Source: Opisthorchis felineus
Taxonomy: Eukaryota > Platyhelminthes > Trematoda > Opisthorchiida > Opisthorchiidae
Length of the DNA stretch: 64,000 nucleotides
Direction of reading: 5' to 3'
Assembly: GCA_004794785.1 (NCBI GenBank)
Contig: SJOL01010039.1
Coordinates: forward strand, 550,232 to 614,231
Shown here: positions 10,916 through 22,239 of the stretch, in pieces
How positions within the stretch are numbered: the stretch's first letter is position 1
Layout: every line of letters starts with the position of its first letter
Notes under the pieces: model-generated
Databases searched by the model: none
The model's input: only the letters and a program-made list of their open reading frames with translations
What the model was told of the DNA's origin: nothing
Program-made: the position numbers and the translations under genes

Positions 10916-13025
10916 ACATTTAAAATTCCACCAGGCCTAGCAGGCGTGACATTGCATTCTACGTCTAACATTCGATGGATGCCCATTTCGTCCACATCTG
11001 TTGTGGTCCACCGATAGATGTGGAGGAGAGCAGCTTGCAGTAACCTGGCTCATGATTGAAAGTGGGTGCACCAAAGAAGTGAATTGCAATCTGACAGAGT
11101 TTTTCACCCACAGGTAATGCTTGAGTAAACAATTCAATATACTGATACCTGTTAGCTCCGTCAATAGATTAAACAGCGAAAGAATTCTTTCGCAAATTCG
11201 CACGAGCGAAAAACGAAACCCATTAAGAACGTACTGTCTGGGACTCGCCAGGAACTAGTCCACAGAATGTGGCGTTTGCTCAATAATGAGAATATCAATA
11301 AAGACTATTCCCAGCCGGTGCGTTTCACCCCGTTAGCCAAGTTAGGCTAACTAACGCCGGTTGATTCTGCCTAGAATTGCAGGCAATTAATCGACTATAT
11401 AAAGATGGGCATCATTCACGTACAAAGGAACACTTCAAAGTTGTTACCAGCAATGAGCGGCACTCTAAACGGGGTGGTAACCGGGGGACTGTGAGGAGAA
11501 AAACAATGTGCATGGCAGTAGCACGGTAGGACCGCGTCTGCTGAGATAACGCTAAACATTTCCTTATAAACAGATAGTTCTTCACGCCCGATCTCTACGC
11601 GTCCTCGTGACATCCTAAGAGGGGAACCTCATTAACACTGCAGGAAGGGAGGAGTGCCACTTTATTTTCTTTGAACCTTTCCAGTGGATGCTTCTGAATA
11701 TTAAAAACAAGCCCCACCTGGGAAATAAGGGTTAAAACCTCGATCCTGCTTATCAGTCCTTGAGTCCGTGAGCAACTGTGTACCACGAAACAGTACGCAG
11801 TATTTAATTTTGCGTCACATATATCCGACCATTTTGCCCTTACGGAGCGTGACATATCAGCATTCATATTTTGGCTCGCAATATGTGGTGGTCAGCTGAG
11901 CTGAATAAGCTCCAAATGCTTTCTGACTTTCCAGGTTAGACACAAGTTCATTTAATATGTAGAGCTTCATTGTTTAGTTTCAGTGGAGTAACGTCAGCAC
12001 TTAATTTTCCCCCCCTCATGGTGGTTGTTGAGCGACCCCCGCCTTTTCAAGCGTGCGTGTATGCCACATCGCACTTAATTTAATCGACTGGAAATCAGTA
12101 TATACAAGGAAGTCCTCCAGTACGAAATCTCGTACAAAAGTGATTAGAGTGCCGCGCACAGTTAGACCAATCAAGCTCTACCATGTGATGTAATAATTAG
12201 AGGTCATAGTCCATCTAATCATTTGCCATTTCGCTTACATATCTGTAAAACACTTTGGGCTCGCAGGCCTGTGGGAGCAACAATGCGGAGTATCTCGCGC
12301 CGGTCACAATGCTTTCGCATGCGAGCACTCCAGTGCTCCGTTTTATGACCCTTGTGCGCTTTATGGAACCATAATCGTTCACAGAACTATTTGCAAACAA
12401 CTTAACCCATTACATAGGTGCAGAGTATGAACCAAGGTTGCCGCAACCCCAAACATTAAACAGTGTAACAAGAATCACGAACAATGGAACTCAGTAGGTG
12501 GTTCGTCAGGAAAATTGTGGGTAAAAGCACTTTGTGGGGCCAAGTTAGACGTATTTTTTTATAAAAGACACTCTTTAGTACCAGCTTTAAGCCAGAGTTT
12601 TGCCAAGGCTTCCAAAACTCCCTCCTCTTGGTGACTTACAGTGGCTGTTATGGTCCCAGATTGAGTACGAACATAAATAACGCAGTCTTTTAGTGTCACT
12701 CAGCATGGTTTTGTCGCGAGAAATCACGGTTCCTTAAAGACTTGCGCAGTTCCTTCGAAAGCGGCTAACATCCTAATCAACTCACTGACAACGTTTAGCC
12801 TCTCAATCTAAAGACTTCCAAGCCATCATGATCATTGTATATCAACGAATTTTAGCGCTACTACGATGGTCCCAAACTTCAGGAAAGGGCAAAAACCAAA
12901 AAATGATCCGCATTTGTCTAATCGGTGCAGATTATGGGTGGGTTTGTGTGACAAAAATCGTGCGGGGGAAAATGTAAAAAATTTATGAAGACGTCGGCGT
13001 GGTCACAACCGTGCTATCCCTGAAC
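10916..13025. other. No recognisable gene
   Basis: Only short frames occur. A small perfect hairpin (GTTAGCC, six-base loop, GGCTAAC) lies at about 11333-11352. I see no SINE, no tRNA and no coding signal. Confidence 0.35.
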
Positions 13026-13029
13026 GATG

Positions 13030-13330
13030 CTAAAAAATTCGGCGCACCTTTTTAAACCCAAGGAAGTAGGACGGCAAACGATAATGGGTTCTAGCGGACC
13101 ATGGTGATTTTGGGGATGCAACTTTATGGATATAAATGTCTATGCTTTGCGCGTTTTTCTGCGACTTCCTGGTTTGGATGATTTGTTTAAGCGAGCGAAT
13201 TTTCAAGGTGTTCATGTACCTCGAATTAGGTAAAAGTGCCCAGTAAAATATAACACCACAGCTTACTGGATAATGGGATTAGTTTAAAATCGGCGTATTC
13301 TGTCGTGAGTGGTTCTGTAGCCAGAATAGT
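13030..13330 (-). repeat. Interspersed repeat family B, copy 2
   Basis: This is the reverse-complement partner of 4430-4700. The shared core on the minus strand runs from AATTCGAGG near 13220 through CTTGAAAATTCGCTCGCTTAA and GACATTTATATCC. The frame 13030-13215 minus (61 codons) corresponds to the frame at 4536-4730 plus. Function unknown. Confidence 0.45.
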
Positions 13331-14225
13331 TTGTAGAAATTGATACTGCCTGAAAAACACTCATGGATCCCAAATCTTCAGAGAACATGAACATAAATAT
13401 GCTTCTACTTTCAGCTGGAATGTACAAATGCGGGGCCTGGAAAAGCCTTGTTCGGGGCAATCACCATGGTAGAAACATTCGTTAAATTCCGCTAATTCAC
13501 ACTAGGGTGCACGAACGTAATGGTCGGACTACTATCAAATTGCTTAGACTGGAAGCATTAGGCCACTTACCGGCGACAATGTCGCTGTTTTCAAATGAAG
13601 CTAAAGAATAGGCAATCAGCAGTTGGTGAGAATGAGCCGCCACACGACTAGATGTCACAGCTGTTAACCGTCGGCTGATAAGCATAACTTCAACCGTCAA
13701 ACCCTACGGCAAATCGATGGTAGTCTCAGGCTGCCAGTTAAAAGCAATCAGTTATAGGAGCGAACAAGCTCACAACTCTCATACCATGCAGTCAAACGTG
13801 TTGAGCTTGCGTGCACGTGTAACGTGCATCTCGTGGTTAGCATGCGAAACGCAGCCTACGTCGCTCATACCGAATAGCTAAACGAAACTGTCACCCGTAA
13901 CGACTGACATGTGCCCATGCACCTAAAACAGAATAGATCAATGGTCCAGCTGTGACGTTGCACCATGGTGCGTTCGTGTGCTCGCCGCCCCTCCATTAGC
14001 ACGGGTTCATCGCCCATCGCCGGTGGCTCTGAGCCTGGCCCTTAATTCAGCAAAACCATAAAAGAGCACCGTTGTTGCTTGTCTCTATCTGGATTGGAAT
14101 TGCCCCGGTTATCACTTGTCTGGCAACACCGAGAAATACAAGCGAATGACAACTGTCCTTTCGTTTGATTTATAAAGAAATACGCATGGGGTAGCCTGAA
14201 GTTCCTTGGAAGTCTCAAAGATGCA
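13331..14225. other. No recognisable gene
   Basis: No domain, splice pattern or repeat match was found. The frame 13497-13700 minus has no recognisable features. Confidence 0.3.
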
Positions 14226-14227
14226 CC

Positions 14228-14760
14228 AGGCCTTACTGATCATATCCCGCTCCGTCTTCCTCCTAGGCTTCGACCTTTGGCAATACTTGATTGGGACGTC
14301 CTGTTTGGCTGTTATCCACTCCTCCTGATCTGTACTTTACACCCAAAGGAATCCAAATCTGGACCGAAAAATACCTGCGATCTTACATTGGCTTTGTTTT
14401 GCCCCTGCGGAATCCCTTGGTCAACCCAAAAAATTCTGCTGCTCACAGGATTGCACATCCCCGCCCATTCACCTCAAACATTTCGCCCGTCACAGGGCTG
14501 TCCAGAAACCGACGTATGTCAGTGCAATGATGGCACAGCACTGCCATACCCAGTTTGATAGCATACTCACAAATATTCACTTCCTACTTTTAACTGTGCC
14601 CTCTCGCCCACTCGTTTCGTTAACTGCAAGTACGAACAAACTCTTCACCTGGCCCCAGCCGCCTCGTAGACGAGTTCATTCTAATCTGCTGAGCCTTCCG
14701 TTTGGATCTAAACACCTCGGATAATAATGATAGGTTTATTTCCCAGCGTGTAGGGAGCGT
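14228..14760 (-). repeat. Interspersed repeat family A, copy 2
   Basis: On the minus strand this matches family A copy 1 across its right block and beyond: GGTATGGCAGTGCTGTGCC near 14535-14560, then GGTTTCTGGACAGCCCTGTG corresponding to GGTTTTCGGACAGCCCCGTG at 3560-3590. On the plus strand 14527-14724 reads MMAQHCHTQFDS ... FTWPQPPRR, matching the minus-strand reading at 19617-19898 (MMAWHCHTQSDS ... FTWPQPHRS). The end at 14722-14760 has an AATAAA-plus-simple-repeat tail on the minus strand. Confidence 0.5.
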
Positions 14761-15337
14761 GCCGATTGAGGCCTGATCGGGTCGTTACAACCTGGACGTG
14801 GCAGGCAACTACAATGTTCCCGCGCGGAAACTAAAATTTCAAGGTCAGGTGTTGTAGAATTTTTTTTGTATTCTAGCCCATCCATAGGTCTTCAAACATT
14901 TTTATACTAGGTAACTATTTATTTACGGTGGTCCCTCAATGAGCTGCGATCACAAAGGTTAACAAGTCTCCCTTCTTCAGTAGGCCTATTCTTGTCAGTG
15001 TTGGTCCCCAGTTGGTCGAGCACGTTAGTCCTCATCTACATAATCGTCCTGTCGACGTGCTGTTACTGTCCCACGTGTCCACAGTCCTATCTAAACTACC
15101 AGCTCACATAGGTGGCTAAGATCGACTGAGACCCTCGCAATAAAATCTAGAGTTTTCCTACTGCCCTAGAGCTCTCTCAACCGTATTTTTCCAAATCAAT
15201 TATTCCTCAAACTGCTCCGGTTATCACGTTCTGACACCGCTCCCGTCTTCCTCCACAAAGCGGTTGCTAGACCCTTGATCCCCATCATCTATCTCCCTAG
15301 TGTGTTCAAAGAAGCGCCACAATTACATGGCAAGTAA

Positions 15338-18300
15338 TTCAAATCGCACGTACCGCGAGCTTGGCAAAACCTCACATCTCCAAATACCGACGGCCAGCTC
15401 AGACCCTTATGTGCTTCTACCACCCTGCTCACCCACTTCCGTCCCAACTGTAGACCAGTTTCGGATGCCACCCATCCCCCCACACCCACCGCCTTTTTCT
15501 GCACCATATCACTCTCCACACCTTCTGCCGATGCGAATGATTTCATGTCCCAAAACCCTTCACGACTCCCAAACCCTTCCAACTGCACCCCTGCCTTCCA
15601 GAGATATTCCCTACCCCATAATGAACCTCATACTCTATCTTCTGCCGTGGATTCAAACCTACTTCACCCACCATTCACCCCCCTGCCCCCAGTGGTGAAT
15701 GCACTTCGACCTATTCCGGACACATGCCTAGTCAACTCTACTTCGTGTACCCTTAACCCCCCTATCCATTTCTCCCTAGTACCAAACTCCACCATAAACG
15801 AGATTAGTAAATTCCTAATTAGTATGATGTGCCCGGCAGTGGACCTATCAATGATGCTGTTCAACGCTCGCTCACTGCTGCCAAAAGTCCATACTCTCCG
15901 TGCCATTATCGCCTTTGCGCAACCAAGTTTGATTTGTGTGACTGAGACATGGCTCTCAGTTGAAACTCCAGACACGGCTGTTTCAATCCCTGGTTATAAT
16001 GTCCACCGCTCTGACAGGTGGAACTCAAGGGGTGGAGGCTGTGCCATCTATTCCAAATCGGAACTCCGTGCAACCCACATTGATGATTCCAGTCTAGAAG
16101 GGATTCCAGAGGCCATCTGGATCTCCGTAGAACAGACCAAACGACCTGTACTAATAGGTTGTATCTATCTACCACCGGCTCCCTCCCCCGCTTCGATAAC
16201 TGACTTGTCCCGTATTATCTCCACTGCACATGCCCTTCCCCATTCGTCTAAATTCGTGCTGGGTGACTTCAACCTACCGGATATTTCCTGGTCTCCTATT
16301 TTGGGTCCTACTCGTTACGCCTCGCTGCTTGCCCAACTTAGTGTAGAGGGTTGGTCCCAGATTGTACGCAGCCCCACTCGTGGCCAACATACCTTAGACC
16401 TAATATTCTCAAATGAGGGTCATCTGGCTACGGCCGCAGTTGGTCCATGCTTCCCAGGTAGCGATCACTGCGTCGTTTCGTGCAACGCAGTCAGGTATGG
16501 AGAAACTGTTTCTCTGAGTCCTTCATTCTTTCACCTCCTAACTCCGGATATTTTGCGGGCCTTTTCATCCCTGCTGGCCTCCCGGGACTGGAACGACTTC
16601 TTTCTCTCGACAAACACACAACGCATTTGTGATATCTTCTACCGAAACCTATTGACCTCTCTCTACCTTGCTTCTCCCATTAAGAGTTTTCACCCTGATA
16701 TCTCCCGCCATGATAAGTTATTGAAAACCTTGGACAATAAAATCCTCCGAGCTGGCAGAGAATATCGGAAAACTCGGGACTTCTCATTAATACTCCTCAT
16801 CAGCAAACTTTCAACTAACCGAGAGTCCTTACGGGTATCCCTCGAATGCCGTGAAGAGAACACCACTCTCAGGGACCCGTCTCGCTGTAAGTTACTGAGC
16901 CGCCTATTCCGTGGGCGCTGTACCCCAAACAGTCACTCAGTTACTTGTCTGCGTTCCACCGACGGTAGTTTTATCACCGATCCTGTAAATATAGCTGACC
17001 ACCTGAACGCTTACTTTGCCAGCTGCTACTTGCCCTCTCCTTCCAAACTCAATCCCACAAGCCCTGCTGCACATTTCACATCTCCACAACAGAGTAACCT
17101 CCCGTCACTTAGCAACATGACCATCTCCCTAGCTGATGTATCAGCCCTTCTTCAAACCCTCAAGGACTCCACCGTGCCGGGGGCCGACGGCATACCATCA
17201 CGTGCCCTGAGTCAAGGCGGTCAAGATGTCAAAACCCTTGTCTTAAATCTTTTTAATCATTCAATCAAATGTGGAATCGTCCCCTCCCAGTGGAAACGAT
17301 CTGTCGTTCGCCCCCTTTTTAAATCCGGATCGAGGCAAACTACTTCCAACTACAGAGGGATCCATCATACCCCCCTTTTAATGCGAACCCTTGAACGGCT
17401 GGTCAAAGGCCCGTTAATCAGGTTCCTCCTAGCTACAAATGCCATAGATGATCGACAGTACGGATTCCTATCTCAGAGATCCGTCAATAGCTACCAACTT
17501 CACTTCTTTGAGACCGTCACAGCAGCCTATGATGCCGGACACTCTATTGTTACAGTCTATTTGGATATCCAGAAAGCCTTTGACCAGGTCCCTCACGCAT
17601 CCCTACTGAAAAAACTTAATTCTGTTGGCATCACTGGGTCCTTATTTCAGTGGTTCACCTCCTATCTATCTGATAGGTCACAGATAACACAAATAGGTGA
17701 CAAACAGTCATCCCCACTACCGATCACCAGTGGAGTCATTCAGGGGAGCGTGCTAGGTCCCATCCTCTTCCTACTATATATCAACGACGTCTTCGACGCC
17801 GTATCCCATGGCAAACCCTTCCTTTTCGCGGACGATATAAAAATCACTTACACATTTCCCCCCTCTGCTAAAGATCTTGCCCTCCGCCAGGTCCAACAAG
17901 ACTTAGACTCTCTGACTCGCTGGTCAAGTGCCTATAGCCTAAGCTTCTCTTCTTCCAAGTCCCATATAACTTTCTGCCGCTGCTCCGTGCCAGCTGATCT
18001 GTTCACAATTGATGGGAACCCCGTCGCTCATTCCACGGAGATCAAAGACCTTGGTCTCAGACACTCTTGCACCTTTAATTTTTCTCATCAAGTCCAGTTC
18101 CAGGTTGCCCGGGCACGTAGGTTCGGCTTTCTAATATTACGCTCCTTTCATCTTCCAGACACAAAGGTCGCAATTTTCAAGCTATGCGTGCGACCAACTG
18201 TGGACTTCTGTCCTGCTTTCTCCTCCCTCTATACCCAAAGTTGTAAGCTGGTACTCGAGAACGTCCAACGATCATTCACCAAAAAGTTATTCCCATGGAC

Positions 18301-18747
18301 CAGCCCTCTCTCCTACCGCTCCCGCTGTATAATCTTAGGCCTTGAGCCACTATGGCTCGGACGGTGAAAGCTAAATTTAACTCTCCTACACCGTCTTTTA
18401 CACCAAAAAGCTTTTATAGCAGAGGCTAGGCCAAGAGTAAAGTTATATGCGCGCTATAAAATCCGTAATTCCAGCAACCTCTCGGTGTGCCCTCAAGCGC
18501 GTACAAACCTGCGCCACTACTTCTCCCTGGTCCGCTACACTCGCATCTGTAACAGTCTCCCCGATCGGTTTCGAGGTATCACACACCACCATACGTTTTC
18601 ACAGTCTGTAGATAACTTCCTTACGTGTGAAGCCGCAGCCACCCTACTCAATACCCAATTATTTCCCGATCTCCTTTATGAACGGGGTCCAGACCACCTC
18701 TGAGTTTGACGAAGGTATATTTAGTGGACGCAAAAAATAAATAAATA
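15338..18747 (+). mobile_element. CR1-like LINE, nearly intact, with AAATA-type 3' tail
   Basis: This plus-strand non-LTR retrotransposon carries a long endonuclease-reverse transcriptase ORF and ends in CGCAAAAAATAAATAAATA directly at an assembly gap. The reading frame is open from 15338, with first ATG at 15545. The upstream 14.8-15.3 kb is C-rich and may hold the 5' untranslated region, but I cannot place the 5' end. Base composition of the element (pyrimidine-rich sense strand) differs from its flanks. The simple AAATA repeat tail fits CR1 and related clades that lack a long poly(A). Confidence 0.85.
15545..18703 (+). pseudogene. Endonuclease-reverse transcriptase ORF of CR1-like LINE with one internal TGA
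   Basis: The protein nicks target DNA and copies the element RNA into the nick. The first ATG is at 15545; after a Pro/Ser-rich leader come the endonuclease motifs FNARSL (residue 106), TETWL (Glu 134), IYLPP, GDFNLPDISW (Asp 241, Asn 243) and GSDHCVV (Ser 306, Asp 307, His 308). The reverse transcriptase has PGADGIPSRAL (545), PLFKSGSRQTTSNYRGI, QYGFLSQRSV, VYLDIQKAFDQVP (first catalytic Asp), GVIQGSVLGPILF and FADDIKI (Asp 763, 764). All catalytic residues are present. The frame stops at TGA 18365-18367 (codon 941), then the same frame stays open for 111 more codons to TGA 18701-18703, through LNTQLFPDLLYERGPDHL. So the full product would be about 1,052 residues, and a single CGA-to-TGA change is the simplest explanation. 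The clade (CR1) is judged from motif style only. Confidence 0.85.
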
Positions 18748-19296
18748 NNNNNNNNNNNNNNNNNNNNNNNNNNNNNNNNNNNNNNNNNNNNNNNNNNNNN
18801 NNNNNNNNNNNNNNNNNNNNNNNNNNNNNNNNNNNNNNNNNNNNNNNNNNNNNNNNNNNNNNNNNNNNNNNNNNNNNNNNNNNNNNNNNNNNNNNNNNNN
18901 NNNNNNNNNNNNNNNNNNNNNNNNNNNNNNNNNNNNNNNNNNNNNNNNNNNNNNNNNNNNNNNNNNNNNNNNNNNNNNNNNNNNNNNNNNNNNNNNNNNN
19001 NNNNNNNNNNNNNNNNNNNNNNNNNNNNNNNNNNNNNNNNNNNNNNNNNNNNNNNNNNNNNNNNNNNNNNNNNNNNNNNNNNNNNNNNNNNNNNNNNNNN
19101 NNNNNNNNNNNNNNNNNNNNNNNNNNNNNNNNNNNNNNNNNNNNNNNNNNNNNNNNNNNNNNNNNNNNNNNNNNNNNNNNNNNNNNNNNNNNNNNNNNNN
19201 NNNNNNNNNNNNNNNNNNNNNNNNNNNNNNNNNNNNNNNNNNNNNNNNNNNNNNNNNNNNNNNNNNNNNNNNNNNNNNNNNNNNNNNNNNNNNNNN
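18748..19296. other. Assembly gap (549 N)
   Basis: The run of N begins immediately after the AAATA tail of the LINE and ends in family A repeat sequence. The gap probably reflects difficulty joining repetitive sequence, so the LINE 3' flank and any target-site duplication cannot be read. Confidence 0.99.
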
Positions 19297-19369
19297 AGGT
19301 CCCCGCAGCTGTGGAAACCGAAAAAAACGAGGACAGTGGGCATGAGGTACGACTATTTGAAAGATAAAG

Positions 19370-19890
19370 CCGGCTGACCTGAACTAAGACTGAAAACCAT
19401 CGCTGGCCACCAGTGAACTTGGGCGGTCGAGTAAATGGCTAGGGTCACAAAAAGCAAAAATGGAGATGGAGATTGAAGAATTCGATCTGGAGACAAATGA
19501 CAAGCTTTGTTTCAAATATGGTTAAATTTGTAACTGAGTAGACTCACTGGTATCACTGTTGCAGGGAAGTCAAGTGTAAAGGATAGTTATGATGAGGAGA
19601 GTACCAATGCAGAGGGTCAAACGACGCCCGTAAATGAAATTGAACTTGTGGAAGAGGCAAACTGAAATTGCGGCAGGAAACCAGGCAGGTTTAATCCGAA
19701 CGATATGTTCAGCGGTTTAGAACGATGCGGTTGTGGCCAAGTGAAAAAATTGCTTGTAGCTGCTATTACAGGCTCGACTGGATGGGAGGTTGCGGTCGAG
19801 ATTCTGAGGAAAATGTTTGCGGGAGTGCTATCAGACTGGGTATGGCAGTGCCATGCCATCATTATGCTGACATACTTCGGTTTCTGTGCT
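19370..19890 (+). repeat. Interspersed repeat family A, copy 3
   Basis: The left part (AACTAAGACTGAAAACC, GCTAGGGTCACAAAAAGC) matches copy 1 at 3060-3160, and the right part (ATCAGACTGGGTATGGCAGT, ACATACTTCGGTTTCTG) matches 3510-3600. On the minus strand the frame 19617-19898 contains MMAWHCHTQSDS and FTWPQPHRS, shared with copy 2. It forms an inverted pair with the next feature, with the GGTATGGCAGTGCCATGCC block near the centre. Confidence 0.55.
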
Positions 19891-19954
19891 CCTAACAAAA
19901 TCAGTCATTTTCCGTGCAGTTTGCGTTCCGTCATGCGCGTTAGCACTAATTCCC

Positions 19955-20225
19955 TCTCCCACGGGACGTTTAAACTCGACTCTACTCCAACAGCGAAACA
20001 AGTGAGTCTCTACAGTTTCACTGTACATCGTGATTATGAGATTCCTGCTATAATTTATTCGTATTGTTAATTCGTTGACTTCATCATCCATACTTACTAT
20101 TTTCGTGACCCTGGCCACAAGTCCAACAGTCCAAGGCCGCAAGACCTCAGCGGTGATTTTAGACTTTAATTCAACTTGACCGGCCAGATCGTGGCAATTC
20201 CGCTGCCTCACCAGATCCGCAGTTC
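19955..20225 (-). repeat. Interspersed repeat family A, copy 4 (inverted partner)
   Basis: On the minus strand this gives CCGGTCAAGTTGAATTAAAG, GCCAGGGTCACGAAAATAG and GTACAGTGAAACTGTAGAG, which match copy 1 at 3065-3235 in order. The copy lacks its own right block and points towards copy 3, so the two share the central block near 19830-19885. A large imperfect palindrome results. Confidence 0.5.
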
Positions 20226-20834
20226 TGGCTCCTCATTTTTCGCGAGTTGAAGTTTTCTTATCAAGTGGCAGGCATGATGCTTCTTGTTTTGCCTTCTATT
20301 GTTTTTTTTTGCTCGCCACCATCAAATCTCATCCATCTCATCTTGTCTCAGCTTGCTATGTTCCCCAAAATCCCTGGAATCTGTTTCCACGCCAATGCCG
20401 TTTTAGGCGTTGTCAAGTCTACATCGGATAATGCCTACTGTTTATGGCACTGACCCTTTTCCGCGCAATCCGCAATACCACAAATGCCGCCAGTCGTGCT
20501 TTTGTTTTGACCGTAACAGTATGATCATGCCCGACGGTACGTTACCCACTAGTTGGAAATAATCATCATTATGTATTCTGGGGCACTGTCTGACCTCGAT
20601 CTAAGGCTGTCTGATCTGCGTCCAGTGGAGTTTGAGGGTCTCAATAGGTTTCGGCTACTCTGCGATGATCTTCAGGACTCTGACCTTCCTGACACCATGG
20701 ATGTTGCCGTGGCAAAAAGCTAGTGGGCGGACGGAAACTTGGTGCCAAATTTGCTCGTTTTGGGCAGAAAATCCTAACTTCCCTCCTTTTCTGCTTCGAT
20801 GACACCTATACTCTGTAGCACAATATATAGGGTT

Positions 20835-20920
20835 TACTATCTCGTCAGCGTTTATCTTCAACCACTTCCACAGAGTTTGGCTACTATCTCGTCAGCGTTT
20901 ATCTTCAACCACTTTCACAA
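20835..20920 (+). repeat. 47-bp tandem repeat, about two copies
   Basis: TACTATCTCGTCAGCGTTTA begins at 20835 and again at 20882, a period of 47 bases, with the next bases (TCTTCAACCACTT) also repeated. A third, weaker partial unit (TCATCAATGTTTACCTTCGA) follows at about 20937. No function is apparent. Confidence 0.8.
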
Positions 20921-21113
20921 ATTTCGTATCCGACCTCATCAATGTTTACCTTCGACCGCACGCATGATTTGTTTAACAAATGCACACCCACTATTCAGCT
21001 CCTGTTGTGAGTACGTCACGAATAATCATTCCACGACTAACCGGACCTTATCACAAGTCAAGCAATGCAAGCGCATCCTCACACACAAAGCAAACTTATA
21101 TATATACAGAGCG

Positions 21114-21190
21114 ACGACAGCAGGACGCCGACGCAGCCGACGCGACCGACGCTCGACCTACGCTCGGCCGACGTCAGGCCGACGCTCGTC
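21114..21190. repeat. CGACG-rich degenerate run
   Basis: CGACG or GACGC-type pentamers and hexamers recur irregularly (GACGCCGACGCAGCCGACGC and onwards), giving a local CpG-rich island in otherwise moderate-GC sequence. It could be a degenerate minisatellite or part of an unlisted element. Confidence 0.5.
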
Positions 21191-22239
21191 ACTTCACACA
21201 ACACGTTGACCGAAGTCAATTCAAAGCTACGCACGACTCACTGTGCGGGAAATGTCTGGGCTCAATATCGTTTAAGTTAAACGACAAGAAACAGGCCACA
21301 CTTCCACACGCTCGTCCAAGACCCCCTTCCAATACAACTGCGTCCAGCAAACCCCAGCATCTTCCACTACGACTTATCAAACGGAGAACTCCATAAGTCC
21401 CTTTCTTTTTGCGTGTGATCCGATTGTAACACAGTGCCTCTGGTAGGCACTATACCCAACTTGCTTATTATTAGTGTTTCTCACCTTCTGACACAACTCC
21501 GAGTGAAAACAATAGCACTAAAAAAATGTAACAGCTCCGTCTTTCTCCTTATAACTTGAAACCACTCCATACTCAACCGCAGCAGCACTCTCATCAGCTG
21601 GGGGCCCCGTTTTTGGGAACCACCTATCATATCCCGTGCTTGCATTCCTAAATCGACTCTTTCGGGATCTAGAGCATCCGGTTATAGGTAAAAAGCTTCA
21701 CATCTCACGCACATAACACGTTGAAAGCCGCTCTCTTTCAGTTTGCAGTGAGGCCCGTTTCAGTGTCTGTCGTATGGGTTTAGTCCGCACCTAACTCAAT
21801 GTAAATGCCAAACTATCGCCACCCATCTTCATTTCCACAAGCAGGTCCAAATTATCCAAATATATCAGCAACTAAGACAGCTATTCCTAATACTATATAG
21901 CTATCTCTGATTAGGATAATCTACCTGGGGCCTGCAAACTTTACTCCATCTCATTGCCTCAGGGACAATTATCCCTCAATTCACATCCGAGTGACATACA
22001 TCGCCACAATTCCACCAATTCCGTATTTGTCTTCTAGGCGGTAGATCGACCCTGACTCCATATAACCCATCTTCTAAATGCGCCTTATCTGCCCATCGAC
22101 ATTTGTCCCATCTGACCGGCGATTTCGGCCGCTACTAAACCTTAAGCGCCCACCAACTCTTCCCGCATCATGTCCTGACCTTCAGTAATTCCTTTCCTCG
22201 AAGATGCAAGACTGTACGGTTAACAATTCTCCTTTCAAG

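Larger units (their letters stand above)
20226..22235. other. Non-coding stretch with tandem repeat and CG-rich run
   Basis: Apart from the 47-bp tandem repeat and the CGACG-rich run listed separately, I see only short frames. The longest (20980-21396 plus, 138 codons) passes through the CG-rich run and is low complexity at that point, so I do not call it a gene. Confidence 0.35.

Noticed and set aside
15300..15698. 132-codon plus frame overlapping the start of the LINE ORF as an ORF1
   Set aside because: It overlaps the main frame by over 150 bases and is Pro/Ser/His-rich because of C-rich sequence; an ORF1 role is not supported.
21590..21660. CTGATGAG word on the minus strand as a possible hammerhead ribozyme
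   Set aside because: No matching GAAAC segment and no stems around it. Other CTGANGA words in the window (for example 55355, 62403) also lack the rest of the motif.
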